A stretch of 64,000 nucleotides of DNA, from positions 17,340,604-17,404,603 of the forward strand of contig JACDQD010000011.1 of NCBI GenBank assembly GCA_019843655.1. The letters run 5' to 3'. The notes under the pieces were generated by a model. It was not told the origin of the DNA, ran no database searches, and saw only the letters and a list, made by a program, of their open reading frames with translations. Position numbers and translations under genes: made by a program. Positions within the stretch are counted from its first letter, which is position 1, and every line of letters begins with the position of its first letter. Of this stretch, positions 1-11,815 are shown piece by piece. Source of the stretch: Lethocerus indicus (Eukaryota; Arthropoda; Insecta; Hemiptera; Belostomatidae).

Positions 1-165
1 GAATCATCTTTAGCGCGAGTCCTCGAAAATGACGAACGCGTAAAAAAATCTGTGAAGAAAATTTTAATCGTCAGGGAAAACATTGATCCATTTGGGCGGA
101 AATCGTGGATTGATTGGGAAAAAACCCTTCTATGCGCATTATAACAGTGTCTAGGCCTAATTCCA

Positions 166-260
166 ACGCCTCCCGCTGTCGCGTGCTCTCATCCGGCTTC
201 ATCGTGATCGCATTCTTCCTGTACGGCGCATGCGCATTCCGAGTTGTCCTCAAACACGTG
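166..260 (+). repeat. Dispersed repeat with GCGCATGCGCA core, copy 1
   Basis: This stretch shares 'GTGATCGCATTCTTCC' followed by a 'CGCATGCGCA' block with 40700-40765, and more weakly with 42930-43030. A 'TCATCCGGCTTC'-like string precedes it in each copy. I cannot assign it to a named family. In the other two copies the repeat sits directly beside a hammerhead-like fragment; here no such fragment is visible. The GCATGCGC part resembles an NRF1 (ewg) binding site, but repeat membership explains it better. Short ORFs on both strands here are shadows. Confidence 0.45.
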
Positions 261-300
261 CATATCGATCTTCTGCCGAATGTTGACACGTTATAAAGTG

Positions 301-1590
301 GTTTTTCTTTCGAACGCTGATTCGGAACGCTAAAACTCTCGATCTCGTCGGCCGGCCAACCGAGAACGTCTGTTTAACCATTCATTGCCTCATTAATTAG
401 GCAACGGTTAGCCTCTTTTTCTTTTTTCCCTTGCGCAACCCGTTTTTTAATTGCGGTAAAAGTGCGATAACGGGCCGCCGGCGATGCTGTACGACGTTCG
501 GAGCGTGGTTTTCAGATCATGCAACTACCGACACGTAAAATTACGCGGACGTATGTAACAAACGGTGCACGTGTTCCTTAACCGGTTGAACGAAGGGAAT
601 AGCGGAACGCGTAAACTTATGAAAACGGGGGCGTAAAATCCGCGTAAATTCATCTTCCAATATAAGAAACTTTCTTTGCTACTTTAAGGAGCAATTTAAA
701 ATGCTTTAAATTCAAAATTCATTATCAAGTATATTTCATAAAACCGTAGTTTATTCGTAGATAAAAGCGAAAAAAATAAGGCTGAATATTATAGTAAAAA
801 ATATTCAGGAAAATGACCAACCTACCCTACACAAAGATCTTAATGTCCCGTTTAAATAGTAAATTTTTCAATTGTTCTAAACATACTAAAATAGAAAAAT
901 GAATAAATAAAATTTAAAGAAGTCAATGCGTTTCTCCTCCGTTATTGTCTACTCGTTAATAGTGCTCAATAATCAATGTTCGCTTATTGCATTTTACAGT
1001 GGTGACAATGAAACCTTTAAAAAAAAGGATAATTGAAAATTTGTTGCTACATATAATTTTATACGAATATTTTGCCGTAAAACACAATCTATTTACTATA
1101 ATAAAATTCGGTATTATTTTCATTAAATATATGATCCTGTTTTTCAACTGAATTGGAAGCCAGATTAATTTTCTCTATTTTACTGTAGTTGAAGTACCGG
1201 AGAGAGAGAGTCAAGTGTTAACTTTAAACTTTTAAATTTCTTACCCTGCGGGCAAATTCCAAATACTGAAAAAAGCTTATAAATTGAGCTCGGGAAAGGG
1301 AGGACAAATGGGGCAATAAATTGAAAGTCCAATATTGAAAGTACAATTGAATGGAAGTATAAGTTTCACAACGAATTACACACACATTTGAACACACCAT
1401 TTAACTTCAAGAGCCGGCGTTGTTATTAACGCCGTATTGACCGTGAGGCAACTACCGAGTTGCGCAACCTAATTGGTCCTATTGGGCAATGTAAATTTTT
1501 CGTTTGTACGCCTAATTGTACCCGATTTCATGAATAATAGCACTGATTGTGCAGGACGAAATCCGCACTGTTCTCAGTCCGGTTTCCGAT
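301..1590. other. Unannotated AT-rich sequence
   Basis: No repeat, RNA gene or convincing coding region was recognised. The only ORF (minus strand, 63 codons near 956-1147) has a composition typical of translated AT-rich DNA. The interval has A/T homopolymers and a short GA run near 1201. Confidence 0.6.
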
Positions 1591-1595
1591 TCAGT

Positions 1596-1700
1596 TCAAA
1601 ACTGATTTGAATTTGAAACCGGGTAATCGAAGAATTCGAACCTGGGACAAGTCGAACAAAGCGCGGAATAATAAGCTCTTGGTGCACTTCGAGAAGAATC
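1596..1700 (-). repeat. Weak tRNA-like B-box sequence
   Basis: The minus strand contains GGTTCGAATTC, one base from the pol III B-box consensus, inside sequence with 'GGGTAAT' and 'AATTTGAAACC' strings loosely like the SINE-like copies near 46.1 and 56.0 kb. No acceptor stem or A box can be closed. It may be a decayed tRNA-derived SINE or a chance match. Confidence 0.2.
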
Positions 1701-2973
1701 TCGGACATTTCTACTAGGAATATACGCAAAATTACTGGGAATTAGACAGGTTTTGCATTCAATTTTGTTAGAACCTGGAAGTCTAAAATGGTCCAGCTTT
1801 AGACGGACTTCATCAATGGGTGACAGGATCGCAATCATTCTTTACTATTCAGGTATGTTTACACATAATAGGGCACATAATTATTTTAAGGTTTCAATAT
1901 ATAATCTGTTGTTTTCATCTTATCGCGTTACATATTTGATGAAAGGAAGACAATTGTTAGATTCTGCGATTTCCAAAGAAAACGACCGGTTTTCCGCCGC
2001 GACTGGAAAATCACGTCGGAAATTTTCCGGCGGAGTTATCCGCTCCCTATGAACTATTGAATATGTAGATAAGTTGGAGATAAGTTGGGGAGTTGAAGAA
2101 TTGGTTTGAAAGGAAACGAGACCTGTTGCTAACGATGTTTCTCACATTCGTAATTAGGAACCCGGTTTGTCTATGAGGAGATTCACTTAAGGCTGAAAAC
2201 TTTCAGCGAGGTCCTCAATTGTTAAACCTCAATTGTCCTCCCACCGTTTCTCCGCCGCCCCGTTTATGTAAGCTCTAGTGTGATTATTCATATATAAGAA
2301 GAGTAGGAAACGGGAAAAAAAAATTGTTTCAATTATTTCTGAAAACTCCGGTTTAATTAGAAGGTTTTAGGCGAAAGTAAGACTATCCCCGTATGGTTAT
2401 TTCGGAATTGTTTTAAAAATTTTCATTCACAACAATCAACTATTATATAAGACTGTTTTGAAGTCTTTCTTGTGTATTGACTTCTTGAAGAAAAACCTCT
2501 TTTGGTTTGGAAAAAAATTTTCCGAGCGACACGAGAAAGTGAAAGATTTTTTTTTCAACAATACCGAACACAAAACGACGTTTATTTTAATAATACCGCA
2601 GTATTAAATTTTGGAACATAAATTCCCATTAAAACTTATTATCGATAAAAACATACCAACACTTTTTTTGTACCATATTTGAACACTGGGTAATTACGTA
2701 TTTTTTAAGCGCCAATCTACAACTAAAATTTTTGCGACATCATAAAATAAAACAGTTTGTTAAGTATCTATTCAAGCTGTGGCGTTAATACCTAAGTACA
2801 CGAAAGCTTCTTTAATCTCTAGAAGAAATTACTTCCCGTACATTTGTTCCTGGTTTTATATGACAGATATTGAATCGGAAGATAATATGCATAAATCGTT
2901 TAAAATCAGAACTCATTTTATTCGATAATTTTAAATTGTTCTTCAAAGACTTTAATTTTGAGTTGGCATTTAC
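1701..2973. other. Unannotated sequence
   Basis: Nothing recognisable on either strand. A 99-codon plus-strand ORF (1753-2052) has no domain or motif that I recognise. The rest is AT-rich with short homopolymers. Confidence 0.55.
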
Positions 2974-3166
2974 TACTAGTACCCAAAAGCAATCGACAAT
3001 TTGATACGATGTATTTTGGTCTCGAGGAGTTATTCAAGAGGGGAATCGAAAATTTTCCGGAAAAGTGGCCGGAGAGTCGTCGATAATATTGGTGAAAATG
3101 TAGTAAAATTTTAATTAAAGCTTCTATTTTAGCAAAATAAAATGAAGTCCATAGTCGAAGTTTCAG
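2974..3166 (+). mobile_element. Short mariner-derived element, copy 1
   Basis: Internally deleted mariner-type DNA transposon. The left end reads GTACCCAAAAGCAATCGACA, and the body encodes, with breaks, the C-terminal end of a mariner transposase (a FGLEELF..GI..FPEKW.ESRR-like string followed by the D-N-I-G-E region). The right end is diverged ('AGTCGAAGTTTC' where other copies have AAAATGTCGATTAC). The copy is about 190 bp, like five others in this window. It cannot encode an active transposase and could only be mobilised in trans. Confidence 0.75.
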
Positions 3167-4042
3167 CCGCAGAGTAACCGGTAGTACAGAAATATATTCC
3201 GGGGAGATATGAATTGAAAAATTCGAATGAAATAATTTTTTTTCGTTTTACTTACGTTTTTTTTCTGTCAAAATCAAGTTGGGAATTGCGAATAAGAAAG
3301 TCCGGTACTCTTCCGGCGGGGGTTTTCGAATCGGAAAGAAGTTTTCGAAAACTGGGCCCCACCATAGAGAACAATGGAGTGAAACAGACACAAAATGAGG
3401 ATGGAAATAGAAGTGGCACTTGCGCCTTGACCGATACAAATTTTGTTTTCCTTATAATTCCTGCGGGTTTCGCGTATTGCCAAGTTGTTTACGAACGGAG
3501 AATTCAGAATTTTTCAAAGGTCTTTCGCTCGTTCAATCCCAAAATGCCGGACAGCGTTTTAGTCGGGTCAGAACGGTCGGATGAATTTCTGAATAAGTGA
3601 ACACTGTGACGGTAAACGGATGAATTAAAATCTGAATATAAACGAGAGATTGGACGGAAGCGAGTTGTGCCATCGAAATTGCTCCACCCCCCCCTCACCG
3701 GGCGCAACAGCACTTTCATCGTTCATTATTTGGTCCATCGTTATGATAATTGGGGCTAATTAATTAAAGCGTAATTGAGAGCGGATTGCGGCGGCCTCGC
3801 GTTCTCCTATTCATGAACCAGAAACAGAGATGTGGTAAGAACTTACAGTGCACTAACTGTTACACAATCGGTGGGGGAATATTTTAACAGATAGAGAGCG
3901 TTTAATTGCCAATTATTTGAAAACGCCTATATCAAGTATTATAACCGAATGCTATCGTTTGAAATACCGTGTTATTCTGTCTCCTATCGCTGGTTTTGGG
4001 TATTGCGATACGAAATAACGCAAAAACAAGGACAAGACATAT
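3167..4042. other. Unannotated sequence with a chance 128-codon ORF
   Basis: The plus strand is open for 128 codons (3214-3600). Its translation lacks recognisable motifs, and overlapping minus frames are also open, as expected by chance. A C-rich tract lies near 3680-3700. No repeat was identified. Confidence 0.5.
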
Positions 4043-4254
4043 ATTGGGGGTACCCGAAAGTAATCAACATTTTGACTTTGGAATTCATTTTATTCTATGC
4101 AAAAAGAAACTTTAATTATTATATATATTCACCGATATTATCGACAACCCTCCGGCCACTTTTCCGGCAAATTTTCGATTCCCCCCTTGAGGAACTCCTC
4201 AAGACCAAAATACATCTTATCAAATTGTTGATTATTTTTGGTACACCTAATATA
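4043..4254 (-). mobile_element. Short mariner-derived element, copy 2
   Basis: Ends GGGGGTACCCGAAAGTAATC and GATTATTTTTGGTACACCTA are inverted relatives of the mariner-type ends seen at 43942 and 45488. On the minus strand the interior encodes a decayed transposase C-terminus ending in VVDNIGEYI. About 210 bp; non-autonomous. Confidence 0.75.
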
Positions 4255-4883
4255 TGAACACATTTTTTTACATATCTCGGATTGTGGCTTTGGGTCTCCC
4301 CACAAATTTTCTGCCACATAGTTTATATTTATCGCTGCATTAATGCGTCCATTTTTTTTCTAATTTCATTGCACGTGCCGATTTATTTACATTCTTTCTC
4401 GTTAGTCCTAGTTGAATATGCGAAGGAATTTTGTTTGGATAGAAATTTGTCCGGAACTCCGTATTTTAAATAACGAATCGCCGGTTAGTAGCAGCTAAGC
4501 GAAGTTATTTGAAATCATCGCCGGCTCTGAGAGAAAAACATCTTCTCGAGTTTATTAAATTGCAAATTGAAATTAGCGAAGCAAAAATCGCGAAGCAGGA
4601 CGCCCCTGCAATTTCAGAGTGCGTTCGAAACGGTCGATAATTACGTCGGGCAGTTTAAAGCTCGTAATAAGTAACGAAGAAGGGTGATGCGGCCAACGAA
4701 ACGTGTCCGAGCTTTCGCAAATTCGAGAATTCAACCCTCTGTCGGCCGGCCGCTTTCAACGGTAATTAAATGTCAAAAGAATTATTTTATTACGGTAACC
4801 GTTATATCAAGGATGCGGCAAGGCTTATGCTTCCGTCGGATGCGACTTCAATCGTGAGGCCTTTTATGTTCACGCGAGAAAAG
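4255..4883. other. Unannotated sequence
   Basis: No gene, RNA or repeat recognised. A 63-codon plus-strand ORF (4282-4473) is hydrophobic and T-rich, a common artefact of AT-rich DNA. Confidence 0.55.
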
Positions 4884-5478
4884 TAAATAACTTATCCAGT
4901 TCGCTACCAGGGTCTTCTGAAGAGAACATCCAACATAGACCAAGATTTTGTTCGCGATTATATGCAATTGGAATGGATTTTATGTGTATTTAGAACAGTC
5001 TAAAAAAGTATAAATAAGTATTCTTTTAAACTGACACAAATATGTGACGCTGGGCTATAGATAAAAACTAAACGCTGTAGCCCACGTGTCACATATATGT
5101 CACAGTAAATTAGAAAAAATTGATTATAAGACGAAAAAATATAAATACAATTTATCGATACGAAATTCATTTTATTTTACGAAAATTCAACATTTTGTTG
5201 AGAGATATGTTTCTGTTAAAAAATATTAAATGTAATAATAATTTTTATAGCTCGCTTATATCTAGCTACTTACATAACAATTTTAATCATTTTGCTTCGC
5301 AAAATCTTTTCCTCTTTAAATTTAACTTATTGCCCGTTAATTTCACTAACCCTGATAAAACTTTCAACTGTCATAAAGACTCTAAATAATCTAACGCGAG
5401 AGCAGACCGAGTACAGACTTCGTACATTTTACACTTTTAGAACATATATGTGACGGTTGGTAGCGAACGGGTTAAATA
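4884..5478. mobile_element. piggyBac-like non-autonomous element with TTAA end
   Basis: The right end reads, on the minus strand, TTAA-CCCGTTCGCTACCAACC-GTCACATATATG. The left end carries the related TTAT-CCAGTTCGCTACCAGG. A TTAA target site and C-rich first bases are hallmarks of the piggyBac superfamily. Inside, 5039-5106 forms a second inverted repeat (TATGTGACGCTGGGCTATAG with CTGTAGCCCACGTGTCACAT), so the terminal GTCACATAT motif recurs internally. The 89-codon ORF at 5120-5389 is not a transposase. Likely a MITE-type derivative. Confidence 0.55.
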
Positions 5479-7433
5479 AAAAAGGTAAGTGGGAGTGATA
5501 AATATCGAGTTATGTTTACCCCATTGGACACGAAACGTCATCCTCCTGTAATTAATTAATTTTCATGACTCGTTTAAAATGTGAGATGGGGCCGAAAATT
5601 TTTCGGAAATTTAAAATTCCAGCGTCCGCTACAATGGCCAATTCTCTTTAGAGAAACGGCCGCAGGAAACGAAGCAATTTCGGCGAGACAATTAAGATTA
5701 AAAATACGGAGAATGAAAGGAACTTCAAAGGGGGGCCGACGGCCGAAAGGGAAACTGAGGATAATAAAAACTATTAACTAAATGGAAGTCTGGATTTCCA
5801 CCCCCCAACCCCCCGTACTGTGAACCGATACTGCTGTTATACGACCCCATAAAACGTTCAAATTAGGGGCCGAACCTTTTTATTCCAGATTAGATTTGAA
5901 TCTGTCCGATAAGAATTTCTGTCTGGGAAAATTGCCGTATCGCGTTTATTTCGCCCGATAAGAAATTTTCGCGCTCTTTAGTTAGGCCGCCGGCTGTTGC
6001 GACATTGTTGGGCAATTAATTATAGCGCCGAAAGTCAGTCGGTATTGTTTCGCGTTTAGTAGCAAATCCGTCCGAGAACCTACTGTTACTGACACCTAGC
6101 TCTCTGTCAGCCTAAACCAAGTCCCCTAGGGGTTATCACTAGCATCCGTTGGGAATGGGAAACCCCGTTTAGCGACAGTTGTAACACGAATTAGTCGAAA
6201 ACGAGTTTTTAGACGCTTTAAAGAGAGAGAGGGAAAAAAAAGGCAGAAAGAACATCACATATGTGACAGGCTGAATGTAGATTTGGCGATACACTGTTCC
6301 GGTACAGTCGTTTACGGGGGAAAAAAAAATTAAAAACGCCTCATCCAATCTCTCTGTTGTGCACCTTCGGGGAGTGTGGATTTATGAAGGGTCATAAATT
6401 CAGAGACTGCGCTCTGTAATTGAACAAAAGCCAATTAGTACTAAACTGTGGGGGATTTTTCCAAGGTGAAATTTCAGAAGAGCCAAGTGAATTATTATTC
6501 CACCAAGAGGCTTTCCTATCTGTAATTCGTCACATTTTTACCGGTTCTTTAACCTTAAATTCTGCACTAAACCACTATATTTCCATCGCTGTCCCATTCT
6601 TTTCGGTGGGAAACATGGCAAGGAGTAAACCTCCCCTAAGTGAGGCCTTTTATGTTATGAAAATAACTTGGATAAAAAAGTAAATATTCATTGAAACGGA
6701 AAATATCCTCCGGTAATCAATTAAGTTTCATGACTCGGTTCTTAAATTTTGAACTTTTGGATCTTTCGTGGGAATGTTCGCAGGGAGTACGAAGTCGGCT
6801 GGTTTTTGTACCGGTTTGGGCCTCAGTAGTCGACTCCGGGAGTTGTTTAAGAAATCGTGTTCACTGAGCTACCTCCCATCACTGAAAATGGGCTAACGGC
6901 TACTGATGTTAGTCGTATTTATATCGGGCTTTATTTGTGTTATTAATGGGTTCTATAATTCGTGACCGGGGATGGAATAAGTCACGGGCGGGCGACCGTC
7001 GTCATGGAGTCCTGGTCCCCCGGCTTGTATTATCCGGCCCCGGGGACATTTTCCGAGGCGGCGAGCCGGTGAAAATCCCCCGACGTGGAAAGCATCGTGT
7101 CAGCCTCCAGCATGACCGGCACGCGGGTCGCATATCCGCTATTAGCTGCGCCAAATAGAGAATATACCGGGGGGGGAGGGCCTTACAATGGTCGTAACTG
7201 TACTCCAACCCCTTTTCCGTTTCCCGTCACCGCCTCCTCCAGTTCCTATCCTTAGCTAACCACCGTTTTCCTCCTGTCCGTACCCGTTCGGTAGGCTGGG
7301 GCCTGAACGGACGGCTCTTTTGTTAAACAGACTTTCCAAATAATTGCTTCCCCGTGTTGCGCAATGCCAGCTCTCTGGTGAAGGTCTCATCGGCCGAGCT
7401 TTCCGAACGCCTACTTCGGTAGATACAGTAAAA
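5479..7433. other. Unannotated sequence
   Basis: Mostly unique sequence. ORFs of 66, 87 and 73 codons (5581, 6420, 6937) have no recognisable motif. A moderately GC-rich patch covers 6930-7330. 'ATATGTGACAGG' near 6258 echoes the internal motif of the piggyBac-like element just upstream but has no partner end. No promoter or RNA gene can be supported. Confidence 0.5.
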
Positions 7434-8160
7434 TTTGTTTTTTTTCTTCTTCATTTATTGGTATAGTCACAACTACAATTTTTAGATTGTATCTAGTGCT
7501 CTGACTTTACACTCACTCACTAAACTATTGAAGGAAATCGCGTGGCCATCTCCGCTTTAGGCGACTCAAGGGATTTTCGGGAAGGTGAAGTGAGGAAAGT
7601 TGTCGAAATAAGGGATTGGAACGAAGGGATAATTTGGAACGGAAGGATTTATACCGGGAAGCTGCCAATTCTCGAACTAATGGGACTTTTAGGTCAATGC
7701 GGATTATTCTGTTAGAGTTACAGATTGCGAGGATTGGATTCTATAAGAATTAGAAGGCTCGGTGGATCCCCACAGTTCGATTCCGTAGGCCCAAATAGGT
7801 TTCAGTACGCGTTGTAAATTAATAATTTGTTGTGTTTTCGTTTCTGTACGTTTCAGTTTTGTATGAGGGTTCCGTGTCAAACTTCTGTCTATGAGTAGTC
7901 CCAAGTACCGCACTTGATTTTCAATAGGAAGTTGGGACCGGTTCAGGAAAACGGGAGGACATATCGCTCTTCTCAAAGTAAAAGTAACACGAAGACTTTT
8001 TTGGCAATTTAACTTAATACTCCATTTGCTGGGCCGGTTTTCTATGAAACTGGTGTTTTTGCAGGGGGGTGTGATGCTAAGTAAGGATCTGGGTTTGTAG
8101 AGAGTACAGCTTTGTCGTCAGCATAGGAAGCGAGGAATACAGTAAAATGTGTCCAATATC
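7434..8160 (-). mobile_element. 5'-truncated Jockey-clade LINE, 3' end
   Basis: Minus-strand remnant of a non-LTR retrotransposon. In order on the minus strand: the reverse transcriptase catalytic box FLASYADDKAVLST (YADD at 8114-8125); WSIKLN; CPPVFLN and RYLGLLIDRSLT (typical of Jockey palm/thumb); LKPIWAYGIELWGS near 7765-7810; then, in another frame, DLKVPLVRELA and a terminal RLKRRWPRDFLQ with stop at 7525-7527. After it come about 70 bp of 3' UTR with AATAAA and an A-rich tail ending near 7434. At least two frameshifts, a stop and a shortened segment before LKPIWAYG make it a dead copy. Orientation and 5' truncation fit target-primed reverse transcription. Confidence 0.85.
7525..8155 (-). 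pseudogene. Reverse transcriptase pseudogene (LINE ORF2 C-terminus)
   Basis: Coding remnant within the LINE. The longest open piece is 90 codons (7704-7976) starting with a leucine-arginine-rich stretch and CPPVFLN. The YADD catalytic aspartates are preserved upstream but in a frame broken by stops. Downstream of 7704 the frame shifts and runs open to the natural stop at 7525. Jockey ORF2 is normally around 900 residues, so under a quarter remains. No endonuclease domain is present. Confidence 0.8.
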
Positions 8161-8451
8161 ACAAACACTTAAGGGAAAAAAAACCTGTAGGAAGAGAAGG
8201 AGATTCGGGACGGTCCCGAAGTGGCGTGTCGCTTGCGTTTCCTGCGTTTAAACGGTAATTGAAAGTCGGTCTGTTCCAGGAGGAGGCTTCATTTCGGAAG
8301 CCCCTTGGCGAAATTACCGCGGCGGGCTCTTCAATGGGGCGCTCTCCTGGTGATTTTGAATGACCGCACTTTTTTTTCTTTTTTCTGGCTGTTGTCGTCT
8401 CCCGGCAAGTAAAATACGAAATGGGGTATAATGGGCACCCTTGGGGGTGGT
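8161..8451. other. Unannotated sequence upstream of the trinucleotide tracts
   Basis: No gene or repeat recognised. It directly abuts the 5'-truncated end of the LINE, so the integration junction lies near 8155-8165. The 124- and 127-codon minus-strand ORFs here owe their length to the neighbouring GGA/TCC tracts. Confidence 0.45.
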
Positions 8452-8557
8452 GGGAGGAGGAGGAGGAGGAGGAGGAGGAGGAGGAAAACTTCAATGGGCA
8501 GGTCGACCTCCGGGAGCGTGTGCCTTCCTCCACCTACTCCTCCTCCTCCTCCTCCTA
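8452..8557. repeat. Inverted pair of (GGA)n and (TCC)n tracts
   Basis: A (GGA)11-like tract at 8452-8485 and a (TCC)8-like tract at 8534-8557 lie about 48 bp apart on the same strand. They are complementary, so the pair can fold back as a hairpin or form purine-pyrimidine triplex DNA. Overlapping ORFs in several frames encode only poly-Ser, poly-Gly/Arg or poly-Leu and are artefacts. Confidence 0.85.
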
Positions 8558-11500
8558 AGGATCTCCTTCTTAAGGACCGCGCCGCCGGTGGACCATCAAT
8601 GGACGGTAACGACCTTAAAATTGTCCCTGCCCTAGGGTCGGAGGATAATCGAACTAGATTCGGGCTGACCCAGATGCACGGTCCAATTTCTACCTGAGAC
8701 TCCTGAGGGCCCAACTGTACACGTTTCTCCTATTCATTAGGCCGATAGGGGCTGTGTAGAAACTACAAATCAAATGGGGGGGGGGGTAGATTAGAGAAAT
8801 TACTTTTTCTCGTTTTAACATCCTATCGCTTAATTTCAGATATAAAGACGTACGCGGGATAAGTCTAAAAGCAAGCTTGTGGTTTTCTGACTTCGGTGAA
8901 TCAACTTCTGCGCTCACAGGTCTCAAAAACCTAACCATCAGAAATATTTAAAGACATTAAAAATACGGAAATATGCCTCACTGTATAATTCGTTTACAGT
9001 AAATAACAAGAAATATATATATTCACCCTTCACTCACAGGAAAATTAAGCGCTATTAGTATTATTGCGGTTTTCAAAATAAAGATACCAATTACGCCGCC
9101 GCCGCCGCCACTACAGCCGGATAGAAGGCCTATTAGGTTTGAAAAGAAAAAAAAAACAACAAAATTAAAATGGGTAAAGCACGTAGAAACTTAGGGTTCG
9201 AGTTGGACAAAATTATAGGAAATATGACTAATGATAAGGGCTAAATCGCAATCAGGAAATCACTAAAGAGGTAGTTCCAAAATGCAAATCTTCTCTGAAC
9301 TAATGATTAGACTAAAATCGAGACGCACGATTAAAGGTTTTAGAAAAAAATTCAAGCCAAACCGCAGATTGAAAAAAAAATTAAGAAAATTGTTTTTAAG
9401 CTAAGGAAATAACGAAATGTTAAAAATATAAACTTTTCAAAGAAATTTTTTCTTGACTAGTTCGGTTATAGATTGAACATTTAGTTTGGATTCGTTGAAC
9501 ATTTTTATACCGGAATAGAATCAATTCAATTCCAATTATTATGGCTAATGATTCGTAATTTTTAAGTTTTTTTTTATAAGCTTCTTATTCGGAGCAAATG
9601 TATTATCGCGTTGGCCATTAAACTGTCCGAGTTGTTTTTACACAATTTTCAGGTTTTCATTTAGTTCTAGGTTCGTCTCGTCATCAAAATTAATGGGGTT
9701 TCAATGACTGAAATTAGCCTCGGAACTGACCGATAACGCAACCGATGAAGAAGCCAATCAAAGTTTACTTAGTTTGTAGCTGACTGAATTTCTGTGGCGA
9801 ACTTTGTGTTATAAACCGGATTTTTTATATACTTTTCCTGACACAGGGCGTCGAATTAATTCGTTTATGAGAAATGTGAGGCCGCAATTAAACGTTTGCC
9901 GACAAAACGGGCCGTTAGACGGCCCTTCCTGTTGCCATTAATAAATTCGAATGTCGTCCCGCGGGAGAAATAGTAAATAATAAAAAAAAAAAAAAAACAC
10001 GAAGGAACAGAATTGTGGGAGCGAAATAATTTCAACCGGTGTAAAAATTAATTGCTCAATTAAGCGGGAATTGAAAAGAAAAAAACAAAACAAATCGTTG
10101 TTTTCTGTCTAAGTGCGCGCCAGTTCAAAGAGCTTTATTTATTGTTCTGCTACGGTTTAACTTTTTACATCGTCCTTCTCCTCTTCCCCTTTTCCTTTTT
10201 TTTTTTTCTTTTCGTAACCGACTTCGTTAATTTCGATACGTGGATAAGTCCAGAGGCGAGAGATAGGCCCCGATGAATGGGCTAATTGACGTGGGAACCG
10301 GGCAATTATATATCAGAGAAACTGGGGAGTTATATTTTTTTTGTTCTTTTAAAGAAGTTCGAAAACCGGGACTTATTTGAAGTTTTAAAACGTTACAGCA
10401 CAATACTTGCAAAGATATAATTATTTAGATATGTCTATTTTTGCCTCAGGCCGATGTCAATTTAAAAAATATTTATTGCCATATTTGGCCACTGTTATGC
10501 ATTTTTTTTAGTGACTCTGTTTAGAATTTTTCCCGGACTAATTTTTTCAATTTTTCCCGTTTTTCTTTCACTATTTTGTCTATATATTTATCATTTTTTT
10601 TCAGTTTTCCAGCGAATTGGGGACGATTACTCCAAGAGTGATCCTGACAATTTGGGGAAGGCCACTGAGTCACCGCAATTAAAGGAATTATTCTGTCGGG
10701 AATAACTTTTAACGACAGACAAGATCTGACTTATGGTCCCTTGAAGTACTGTATATGTATCGGCTGTACTTTAGGTCCCCGGGGGCCTACCTGCACGCCG
10801 AATTTCAGCCCTTTCCCGTCTGGCAAATTAAACCTTTTTTGCCATCTATATTTTCTTTTTTTTTCAGAAAAAGGTCATTCTACATAATGCTACCGGTATC
10901 GCGGTAATGGGCGGGCGCTATCATTTTGTCGCTCCCGGTTACCTGCGTGGGAATATATCCTCACCGTGGGAAAAGCAATCGGCGTTGCAAGAGGCGTATT
11001 CATCTTCTGTGGAATGAAATTGTTTCAGAAACCAACCTGGTCATTTCAATAGACAGCAAAGGATTCAGATCTGGTTTGGTCGTTGTGGCGCCATCAAATA
11101 CCCCGAAAGTATTTGTTTCAATTGTTACTAGAACCGGCAAATAGCAAATCGAAACAACTTGGTACAAGCGAAATTAACACAATAATCGGTAATTTCATTC
11201 AAGAAGAAAACCATAAAACAGTTTTCAAACTGTTGCAAAAAATATACAACAAATTTAAGTATAAGGGAAATTTATTTTCTCTATTTCAACTGCCTAATTA
11301 TGCCTATGCCATTGGGTCGCAGAAGTCCCTATTTAATGATGATAATTAACTGTATTTATATAGCGCAATAGGTGTCTTGAGACCTGTCATGCACTTCTGT
11401 TTATTGCTACGTTATTGTTTCTGTATTTCGGTTGTTAGTTTAGCTATTTTTATAAACGTTAATAAGTTTTGAATAGTACCCGGTTGATTTTGTAGTTTGT

Positions 11501-11695
11501 CTATAAACGTTAATTGGTTAAAAGTATTGGTTGGATATTGGTTGTAACGGGGGCCATTCGTGAATGGTATGTTACTGTTGTCTTGCGTGAATTGCATTTC
11601 GGTCCGGGAATACCTTGTAGGAGGTACTCGTGTGTAATTTACAACGTTTAATTTATACGTTATTGTATATACAAACACGACACAGAGACAACCGC
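8558..11695. other. Long unannotated AT-rich stretch
   Basis: No coding region, RNA gene or transposon was recognised over about 3.1 kb. Small features are a G10 run near 8775, a CCG run (9094-9110), an A15 run near 9981-9996 and T/C tracts near 10180-10210. The 88-codon ORF at 11083-11349 has no known motif. From about 11640 the sequence begins to resemble the loop region of the foldback family (ACAACCGCCACAGTACAAG). Confidence 0.5.
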
Positions 11696-11815
11696 CACAG
11701 TACAAGAAGTGACAGTGATAGTGCCCAAAAAACTGCCAAAGTGACTAACACCGCTACTGAAGATGGCGACCGGCCGAAACCGGTCTAGCAAAAGACCAAA
11801 CCGGCTACCAAAAAT
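11670..11815 (+). repeat. Right half of a foldback element with hammerhead-like motif
   Basis: Sequence runs ACAACCGCCACAGTACAAG, GTGACAGTGATAGTG, CCAAAGTGACTAACACCG, then the hammerhead-like motif and AAAAGACCAAACCGG. The order matches the right halves of the elements at 36300-36470 and 61060-61215. The left arm is absent, so this is a solo half element. Confidence 0.7.
11753..11789 (+). ncRNA. Hammerhead-ribozyme-like motif (near-consensus)
   Basis: GCTA opens stem I; CTGAAGA fits the core CUGANGA; GGC and GCC pair as a short stem II around the loop GACCG; GAAA follows; ACCGGT is a self-complementary short stem III; then C (cleavage-site equivalent) and TAGC closes stem I with GCTA. One unpaired T between CTGAAGA and GGC departs from the canonical fold. 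The loop base change (GACCG versus GAGCG elsewhere) leaves pairing intact. Confidence 0.45.

Noticed and set aside
3214..3600. 128-codon ORF as a host gene
   Set aside because: No recognisable motif, overlapping open frames on the other strand, no splice or promoter signals that stand out.
8331..8714. ORFs encoding poly-Ser, poly-Leu or poly-Gly/Arg
   Set aside because: Translated GGA/TCC tracts, open in many frames.
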